A stretch of 37,288 nucleotides of DNA from Paraktedonobacter sp035294465 (lineage in GTDB: Bacteria > Chloroflexota > Ktedonobacteria > Ktedonobacterales > Ktedonobacteraceae), in contig DATGKW010000211.1 of NCBI GenBank assembly GCA_035294465.1, positions 1 through 37,288 on the forward strand, in the 5' to 3' direction. The notes below the pieces were generated by a model. That model worked only from the letters and a program-made list of their open reading frames with translations. It had not been told where the DNA came from and made no database searches. Positions 31,518-37,288 of this stretch are shown piece after piece. Both the position numbers and the translations under genes were made by a program. The stretch's first letter is position 1. Each line of letters begins with the position of its first letter.

Positions 31518-32954
31518 CTATTTCTCCAACGTACTCTTACTATTTCGTTCGCCATCGTATGAAAGCAGGATCTTTTTCCCGTCGTAGACAGTCTCCAGGT
31601 GAACAGGACGACCCCAGATCAGATAGACATGCTGGAGCGTTTTCTCGGCATAGTTCAGGTCGAGTTCCTGGCCCTCAAAGACGTGAACAAGGTACAGTTC
31701 GCGATTGCCACGGTAATCGCCATTGTCGACGACGATGTAGGGGCTGCCGAAGTTATTCAGATTGGCCACGATGCTATCGCGCACCTTTTCCCAATTCTTC
31801 TCGGTAATCACCCACTCGTCGCCCTCTTTCTTGTAGATGTAGAGGTCCAGATCCTTCACCAGATCCTCGGTCAGGTAATTGCGCAAAAACGAGACATCGT
31901 TATCAAGTTCCCGCACCTCAAAGATCTTTTGCAAGCCCATCCCCGGCTTGCGCCCCCACCGTTCCTGTTCCTCCTGCGTGGGATTGTTCCAACGCCGCTC
32001 GATGTCCTCAAAGATCTTGAAGCCCAGATAATAAGGATTGAGCGAAGTCGGGGAAGGAGAGAGCACGCCAGAGTGCAACTGCGCGAATTCGATGGTTTCG
32101 GAGTCGGAGATAACGCCAAGCTCGCCGAGTTTGCGCATAATGCGCGAATGCCATATTGATGCCCATCCTTCATTCATAATCTTTGTTTGCATTTGTGGCA
32201 CGAAATATAACATTTCCGTGCGCACAATTTCAATGATGTCCCGCTGCCAGGGCTCCAGATTGGGCGCGTACTGGGCAAGGAAGAGCAAAACGTCCTTCTC
32301 AGGCTTCTCCGGGAATTTTGCAGGCCTGCCAGGGCGACGACTGCGCTCCTCTTCGGCCTTGCGCTCGCGCCGGTCCAGGTTCCACAGATCGTCGTAGATA
32401 CCTGGCGATTTCGCTACACGCTCCTCCGACTTCTCCGGCTTTTCCTCGCGGATGAGCAAGTTATAATCTACATGCTCCTGGATCGCCAGCACTGCGTCGA
32501 GAAAGCGCTCGACCTCGGCTTTCCCGTGATCGAACTCGTACCTGGCGATCCGCTCAGCGTGAATGCTGACCTTGTCAATCATGCGTCGCGAAGTATGCTG
32601 GAAGTACGCATTGTTCTTGAAAAAATCGGTATGCCCGAAAACATGCGCTGCCACAAAGGTATTTTGCAGGAGATTGTTCATCTCCATCAAGAAGGCGTAG
32701 CTTGGATTGGTATTGACCACCATCTCGTAGATCTTGCTCAGGCCAAAATCATACTGCATCTTCTGCCGGTAATACGCTTTTCCATGAGTCCAGTGGCTGA
32801 AACGGCCTGGCAGGCTATACGAGGCAAACTCGTACATAATGCTGGCGGGCACCAGCTCGAAATGCGTAGGGAATGGGTCTAGCCCGAATTTACGCGCCTC
32901 CTCCCAGGCATGATCTATCGCATCTCGTAACCGTTCGATATCGCTCTCTGCCAT
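31518..32954 (-). CDS. spoVR: SpoVR family protein
   Basis: A 478-residue protein of the SpoVR/YcgB family (cortex formation in Bacillus spores; stress/starvation genes in enterobacteria). ATG at 32954 follows GAAGGAGTG, and upstream residues to 33059 have no family similarity. Recognisable blocks are GLDPFPTHFELVPASIMYEF near 21-40, NNLLQNTFVAAHVFGHTDFF near 115-140, EGWASIWHSRIMRKLGELG near 268-286, and LNPYYLGFKIFEDIERRW near 308-325. Third gene of the prkA-yhbH-spoVR operon. Biochemical activity is not established for this family. Confidence 0.92.
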   Translation of the reverse strand: MAESDIERLRDAIDHAWEEARKFGLDPFPTHFELVPASIMYEFASYSLPGRFSHWTHGKAYYRQKMQYDFGLSKIYEMVVNTNPSYAFLMEMNNLLQNTFVAAHVFGHTDFFKNNAYFQHTSRRMIDKVSIHAERIARYEFDHGKAEVERFLDAVLAIQEHVDYNLLIREEKPEKSEERVAKSPGIYDDLWNLDRRERKAEEERSRRPGRPAKFPEKPEKDVLLFLAQYAPNLEPWQRDIIEIVRTEMLYFVPQMQTKIMNEGWASIWHSRIMRKLGELGVISDSETIEFAQLHSGVLSPSPTSLNPYYLGFKIFEDIERRWNNPTQEEQERWGRKPGMGLQKIFEVRELDNDVSFLRNYLTEDLVKDLDLYIYKKEGDEWVITEKNWEKVRDSIVANLNNFGSPYIVVDNGDYRGNRELYLVHVFEGQELDLNYAEKTLQHVYLIWGRPVHLETVYDGKKILLSYDGERNSKSTLEK

Positions 32955-33033
32955 CAGGCACACTCCTTCAAGCGCCACCTGGAGCCGGGCGCCTGTATCG
33001 AATGAGCGATTCCACGAACCGCCCTGAATTCGT

Positions 33034-34179
33034 CTAATTGCTCGGTACGGCATCACCACGCTGCGCGAAAAATTTGCGCAACGCGGGATAGACCTCTTTT
33101 TTGTCTGAGATCGTCACCGCGAGAAATTTTTTGTCGTTGATCTTATTATAGGCTGACATCAACGTGCTGGGTGAGCGGTAGTGCCCCTCGCGAATCTCAC
33201 CATAGCCAAAGATGTTGCACTGCTCCATCAGCTTATGCACCAGCTGCACGCAGCGGTCGTTATCCCAGGGCAGGTTGTCTCCGTCGGAAAAATGGAAAGG
33301 ATAGATGTTCCAGTCGTCCGGGTTGTAGCGCTCCCGAATGATTTGCAGGGCCAGTTCATATGCAGACGAAACCTGCGTGCCGCCGCTCTCTCCCTTGTGG
33401 AAGAATTCTTCTTCGGTAACCTCTTTGGCCTCGGTATGGTGGCTGATGAACACGATTTGCACGTTATTATATTTTGTGCGCAAGAAGCGTACCATCCAGA
33501 AGTAAAAACTCCTGGCAATATATTTCTCGAATTCCCCCATTGATCCGCTTACATCCATCATCGCCAGCACTACCGCGTTTGACTGATACTTAATCGTCGG
33601 CTCCCACACCTTGAAGCGCAGATCCTCCGATTTGATATCCTGGAACCTGGCCTCGCCTTTGGCCGCGTTACGCTTCATGTTTTCCATAATCGTGCGCTTT
33701 TTATCGAGATTGGTCAGCGGGCCTTTTTTGCGCACATCGGTAAAACGCACAGCTTCAGTCTCCATCTCCTGCTGGCGTTTCTGCTCCAAGTTGGGCAGGC
33801 TGAGATCCTCGAAGATCATAGAAGCAAGCTCTTCCATAGTAATCTCGGCCTCGTAGTAATCGTAGCCTGCGTCTTTGCCAGCGTCGCCCTTCTTGCCCTT
33901 ACCGGAGCGCGGCTCCTGGGCAATAACATCGCCAACTTTGCTCTTGCCATTGCCCTGTCCGGCATGCTGCTGGCGCCCAGGATCATAACGGAAGCGATAT
34001 TCTTCAAGCGAGCGAATAGGAACACGAACAATTTTCTTGCCATCGGAGAGAATAATGCTCTCTTCGCTCACAATATCGCCGAGGTTTTTCTTGATCGCCT
34101 CTTTAATCTTCTCTTTATGGCGCTGCTGGTCGATTTGCCCCTTGCGATGGAGCGACCAGTCGTGTTGCGATACGGACAT
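33034..34179 (-). CDS. yhbH: YhbH/YeaH family (DUF444) VWA-type protein
   Basis: A 381-residue protein of the DUF444 family found beside prkA. It has a von Willebrand A-like domain with a MIDAS-type motif, LAMMDVSGSMGEFEKYIARS, and FYFWMVRFLRTKYNNVQIVF, HHTEAKEVTEEEFF, GESGGTQVSSAYELALQIIR. The N-terminal part is basic and charged. The ATG at 34179 follows GAAGAGG at 9 bp; GTG 34188 is too close to the ribosome site. Second gene of the operon, 120 bp after the prkA stop and 79 bp before the spoVR start. Likely a partner or substrate of PrkA. Confidence 0.92.
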   Translation of the reverse strand: MSVSQHDWSLHRKGQIDQQRHKEKIKEAIKKNLGDIVSEESIILSDGKKIVRVPIRSLEEYRFRYDPGRQQHAGQGNGKSKVGDVIAQEPRSGKGKKGDAGKDAGYDYYEAEITMEELASMIFEDLSLPNLEQKRQQEMETEAVRFTDVRKKGPLTNLDKKRTIMENMKRNAAKGEARFQDIKSEDLRFKVWEPTIKYQSNAVVLAMMDVSGSMGEFEKYIARSFYFWMVRFLRTKYNNVQIVFISHHTEAKEVTEEEFFHKGESGGTQVSSAYELALQIIRERYNPDDWNIYPFHFSDGDNLPWDNDRCVQLVHKLMEQCNIFGYGEIREGHYRSPSTLMSAYNKINDKKFLAVTISDKKEVYPALRKFFAQRGDAVPSN

Positions 34180-34299
34180 TGCGCACACCTCTTCTATCCG
34201 GCGAACGAAGAACGCTCCTCTATCCGTGAAGCTTCCTCATTCTCCTCCGGCTGATCAGGAGGCACCTGCAAAGTGCCTCCTGCCTATGCCTACGTTCGT

Positions 34300-36195
34300 T
34301 TAGCGGTTCAGCAGGCTACCGGTATAGCGCAGGATCTCATTGGCACAAACGTGGCAATAACCATGCTCAGACATCAGGCGATTGACCACATCGTTGATCT
34401 TGCGCAGCTGTTCCGCGTCCGGCGTGCGCGTGGAGGTGGTAATCTTTACCACGTCGCGCAGATCGGCGAAGAGCTTTTTCTCGATAGCCTCCTTCAAGCG
34501 CTCGTGGCTCGTGTAGTCAAAAGTCAGACCTTTGCGGGCCAGCGAGGAGATACGAATGAGAATCTCTTCGCGGAAGGACTTCTTAGCCGTTTCAGAGACG
34601 CCAATTTGCTCCTCTATCGAGCGCATCAGCTGCTCATCTGGCTCCATCTCTTCATCAGTGATGGGGTCACGCAGTTTTGTCTTATTACAATATGCTTCGA
34701 CATTATCCAGATAATTATTGAGCAGGGTGCGGGCCGACTCTTCGTAGGAATAGACGAAAGCTCGCTGCACCTCTTTTTTAGCCATCTCGTCGTATTCTTT
34801 ACGCGCTTCGCTGATAAAGTTCAGATAGTGCTCACGCTGCTCGCGTGTAATGCTGGTATGCTGATCGAGTCCATCGCGCAGGGCGCGCAAGGCATCGATG
34901 GGATTGATACACGTGGTATTTTGTTTCACCAGCGCGCTGGAGAGGCGGTTGATCACATAGCGCGGAGAAATGCCATCCATGCCCTCGCGCTGCGCTTCCT
35001 CCTGCAATTCGCGCACATCTTTCTGCTTGAAGTCCTCCATATCTTCGCCATCGTAGAGCTTGAGTTTCTTCATCAGGCTCATACCGGCCTTCTTCGATGG
35101 CTCCAGACGGGTCAGCACCGCGAAGATACTGGCGATGCGCAGGGTGTACGGGGCGATATGCACATTCTGCAGTGAGCTTTGCTTGAGCAATTTCTCGTAG
35201 ATCTTGATCTCGTCCGAAACGCGCAGGCTGTACGGCACTTTGACCAGGATAATGCGGTCCTGCAATGCTTCCGATTTCTTGTTCCCTACGAATGCCTGAT
35301 ATTCGTGCTCATTGGTATGGCTGACAACAACTTCGTCAGCATAGATCATGCTGAAGCGCCCGGTTTTAATATTTTGCTCCTGGCTCAATGTAAGCAGCAC
35401 ATACAGGAACTTCTCATCGGTCTTCAGCATCTCTACAAATTCCATAATGCCACGATTTGCAATATTAAGTTCGCCATCGAACCTATATGCTCGCGGATCG
35501 CTTTCTACCCCAACTTCTCCAATTGTGGAGAGATCAATACCTCCGACTAACTCACTGATATCCTGACTTTTAGGATCGGACGGAGTGAACGTGCCAACCC
35601 CCACACGATATTTCTCACTAAAGGCGATGCGCTTCACTGGAACTTCCTCGATGCGCCCCCTGTATTGCGTATCCACCATATAGCGGCAATGAGGGCAAAG
35701 GTCGCCTTCAATGTACAGGCCAAACTCGCGCTCAACTTCCTCGCGCAGTTCCAGAGGGATCAGATGCAAAGGTTCTTCATGCATGGGACAGTCTTTAATC
35801 GCGTACACCGCCCCCTCTTCCGTACGGCTATACGCCTCCAGCCCACGTTTCAGCAGGTAAACAATGGTAGACTTACCGCCGCCTACCGGCCCCATCAGCA
35901 GCAGGATGCGTTTGCGTACCTCCAGGCGTTGAGCGGCAGAGTGGAAGTACTCCACGATCTGCTGGAGAGCCTTCTCAATGCCAAAGATCTCCTGAGAGAA
36001 GAAGTTATAGCGTGGCTCCCCCGTCCGGGTGGTCTCGACCCCGGCATCCATGATCATATGATAAATGCGCTCGTGAGAAAGCCGGCTCACATGCGGTTTC
36101 TTGGTAGCAATCTCAAAGTACTGGGCAAAAGTTCCTTCCCACTGTAACCCACGTTCCCGGTCTCTATATTCTTCTAATCGCTTCACCAGATCCAT
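34300..36195 (-). CDS. prkA: PrkA family serine protein kinase / AAA+ protein
   Basis: A 631-residue PrkA (YeaG), known as a AAA+ ATPase with a kinase-like C-terminal region, active in sporulation and starvation. The start ATG 36195 follows AGAGAGGG; the open frame further up lacks a ribosome site. Walker A is LLMGPVGGGKST (102-110 region), with the zinc-like CPHCRYMVDTQYRGR, ANRGIMEFVEMLKTDEKFLY and YADEVVVSHTNEHEYQAFVG. The C-terminal region ends in REEILIRISSLARKGLTFDY and DVVNRLMSEHGYCHVCANEI. First gene of the operon prkA-yhbH-spoVR (minus strand). The gene order matches E. coli yeaG-yeaH and distant ycgB. Confidence 0.94.
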   Translation of the reverse strand: MDLVKRLEEYRDRERGLQWEGTFAQYFEIATKKPHVSRLSHERIYHMIMDAGVETTRTGEPRYNFFSQEIFGIEKALQQIVEYFHSAAQRLEVRKRILLLMGPVGGGKSTIVYLLKRGLEAYSRTEEGAVYAIKDCPMHEEPLHLIPLELREEVEREFGLYIEGDLCPHCRYMVDTQYRGRIEEVPVKRIAFSEKYRVGVGTFTPSDPKSQDISELVGGIDLSTIGEVGVESDPRAYRFDGELNIANRGIMEFVEMLKTDEKFLYVLLTLSQEQNIKTGRFSMIYADEVVVSHTNEHEYQAFVGNKKSEALQDRIILVKVPYSLRVSDEIKIYEKLLKQSSLQNVHIAPYTLRIASIFAVLTRLEPSKKAGMSLMKKLKLYDGEDMEDFKQKDVRELQEEAQREGMDGISPRYVINRLSSALVKQNTTCINPIDALRALRDGLDQHTSITREQREHYLNFISEARKEYDEMAKKEVQRAFVYSYEESARTLLNNYLDNVEAYCNKTKLRDPITDEEMEPDEQLMRSIEEQIGVSETAKKSFREEILIRISSLARKGLTFDYTSHERLKEAIEKKLFADLRDVVKITTSTRTPDAEQLRKINDVVNRLMSEHGYCHVCANEILRYTGSLLNR

Positions 36196-36324
36196 AGGGT
36201 CACCCTCTCTCTCTATGCTGTTAGTTAGACTCATCCCTGCCTGGGCGCTAACTGCTGTACAACGCACTAGAAAAGTTAACCATAAAGGCAAACAATTATG
36301 TCGCTGTCCTTGCGTTGCGCGTAG

Positions 36325-36340
36325 AACTCACCTGTGAGTT
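36325..36340. promoter_or_regulatory. 16-bp operator-like dyad upstream of prkA
   Basis: AACTCAC-CT-GTGAGTT, a perfect 7-2-7 inverted repeat, 130-145 bp upstream of the prkA ATG. It looks like a regulator-binding site. Confidence 0.45.
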
Positions 36341-36341
36341 T

Positions 36342-36388
36342 AAAGGGCCGGTTCTGCTCGACATGTCGAGGCAGAGGACCAGCCCTTT
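36342..36388. terminator. Long imperfect hairpin, possible terminator of the upstream kinase
   Basis: AAAGGGC (36342-36348) and GCCCTTT (36382-36388) enclose a further stem TCTGC/GCAGA and the core palindrome TCGACATGTCGA (36358-36369). On the minus strand the second arm ends in CCCTTTAAA, which is a weak T-run, so it could end transcripts from the histidine kinase or fold as an RNA element. Confidence 0.4.
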
Positions 36389-36818
36389 ACTACGTCGCAG
36401 AGATCTGTTGGTGATTGTGATTCATCTCCTGCCCGTTACGGTTGCTATAATACGTGCCGTTTACAACCTGTATCTTGCGCTCTCTCCTGAAGATGACGGT
36501 AATACGTATACTATGCCTTCTTTCGCAGGTCCGTTAGAACATCATTGCTCTCCAATTTGGTACAAGAACCCAACAAATTGAACAAAAAGACCTGCCTTAA
36601 AACGTCCTTGCTTAGTCTTAGAATACCAGTTCAGGCGAGCGAATGTCAAGGGTATTTGAGCCTGTAGGCAGCGTTTTACGAAAGCTATTTGAGCTTTTTT
36701 TTCCTCTTCTTTTTTCTGACGGAGAAAACGGTCGCAATCTCTTGAGCGCGGCTCTATTCGTCGGATCGCTCGCCCATCGAGCGGAGCAATGGGGCGTTCC
36801 TGTCAGGAGTCTGGCTGC

Positions 36819-37288
36819 TCAAGTCGGAATCAAAGGGGCTTCAACCAGCGGAAGTGTAACCTCGATGACGGTGCCATGCTCATCAGCGGAATGGATCGAG
36901 ATCCGCCCATGAACATTTTTCACGCGTTCCCACATTCCGCTCAAACCATAGTGGCCTGCTGGACTCTCATAGCTGATTTCATGCTCCTTCTGGCGTTGGC
37001 AGAGGTCAGCGGGCAGGCCAACGCCATCATCGGTGATTTTCATGAACACATGTCCATCACGGCAGCTCATATGGAGCAGGACATTGTGCGCCTGAGCATG
37101 CTTCTCAATATTTGCCAGAGCTTCCTGTCCAACCTTCCAGAGCGCTTCCTCGATTGGCTCAGGCAAACCCTCAATGTCGGGATGCAGATCATAAGAGACA
37201 CGCAGGCCGACCCGCTGGGCCATCTCGCGCGCATAGCGGCTGAGTGCGCGACAGGCTGGCTCGCGTTCCAGCGCCGGCGAACGCAAAT
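36819..37288 (-). CDS. NarL/DegS-type sensor histidine kinase, C-terminal part
   Basis: C-terminal 155 residues of a histidine kinase; the 5' end lies beyond base 37288 and the first visible codon is internal. The sequence LRSPALEREPACRALSRYAR is the stretch after the HisKA_3 dimerization helix, and VGQEALANIEKHAQAHNVLL (N-box), KITDDGVGLPADL (G1) and GHYGLSGMWERVKNVHGRIS (G2) form the HATPase domain of the LuxR/NarL-coupled kinase class. TGA at 36819 ends the chain. No response regulator follows on this side. Confidence 0.87.
   Translation of the reverse strand, partial: LRSPALEREPACRALSRYAREMAQRVGLRVSYDLHPDIEGLPEPIEEALWKVGQEALANIEKHAQAHNVLLHMSCRDGHVFMKITDDGVGLPADLCQRQKEHEISYESPAGHYGLSGMWERVKNVHGRISIHSADEHGTVIEVTLPLVEAPLIPT

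Larger units (their letters stand above)
36196..36818. other. prkA upstream region, no gene found
   Basis: About 620 bp between prkA (start 36195) and the histidine kinase stop (36819), both minus strand. It holds the dyad AACTCAC-CT-GTGAGTT (36325-36340) and a long hairpin (36342-36388). Short frames on the plus strand look like noise. I found no convincing prkA promoter; the AT-rich part at 36240-36300 is the likely place. Confidence 0.55.

Noticed and set aside
34273..35175. 300-residue plus-strand frame
   Set aside because: Antisense to prkA; shows no independent signals.
36643..36912. 89-residue plus-strand frame overlapping the histidine kinase tail
   Set aside because: Runs antisense into the kinase gene and lacks a convincing start or domain.

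Overview
The window looks like chromosomal DNA from a Chloroflexota bacterium, most likely class Ktedonobacteria. This is an inference from gene content and style, not from a marker gene search. The signs are Hanks-type Ser/Thr kinases with FHA partners, many small zinc-ribbon plus membrane-segment proteins with low-complexity linkers, HisKA_2 signalling, a prkA-yhbH-spoVR sporulation/stress cluster, and moderate-to-high GC. I found no tRNA, rRNA, CRISPR array, intact insertion sequence or prophage.

Layout. (1) 1-3404: a LysR regulator (cut by the window start) diverges from an MmgE/PrpD-family dehydratase, a ComA-type phosphosulfolactate synthase and a DUF488 protein. The shared promoter region carries a near-textbook LysR operator. 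(2) 3458-7340: ribonuclease Z, a membrane-anchored alpha/beta hydrolase and a secreted GH18 chitinase with a consensus promoter and its own terminator. (3) 7492-12601: a plus-strand run of a zinc-ribbon/duplicated-helix protein, a HIT protein and three GT4 glycosyltransferases. (4) 12594-16098: a small accessory patch with a nucleotidyltransferase-like gene, two decayed gene remnants (methyltransferase, DUF6745), a zinc-ribbon membrane protein, a tandem SnoaL-like protein and a diverged 41-bp repeat. (5) 16099-16884: a HAD-IIA phosphatase. (6) 17137-23856: a phosphosignalling block with an STK-FHA fusion, a membrane FHA protein with a Gln/Gly/Trp repeat tract, an STK with C-terminal zinc ribbons, and a convergent histidine kinase/response regulator pair. 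(7) 24041-28067: a zinc-ribbon membrane protein, a DapA-superfamily aldolase/lyase, a tail-anchored DnaJ protein and a His-rich CDF metal exporter. (8) 28106-31453: dnaA without dnaN, a lipoprotein and another zinc-ribbon membrane protein. (9) 31475-36195: a terminator and the minus-strand operon prkA-yhbH-spoVR. (10) 36196-37288: a structured intergenic region and the 3' end of a NarL/DegS-type histidine kinase.

How the genes may work together (inference): blocks 6 and 9 suggest heavy investment in phosphorylation signalling and in development or stress. The PrkA-YhbH-SpoVR trio is a conserved starvation/sporulation module. The STK and FHA proteins probably form kinase/phosphothreonine-reader pairs. 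Block 1 may be a LysR-controlled pathway for sulfonate or 2-oxo/tricarboxylic acid metabolism.
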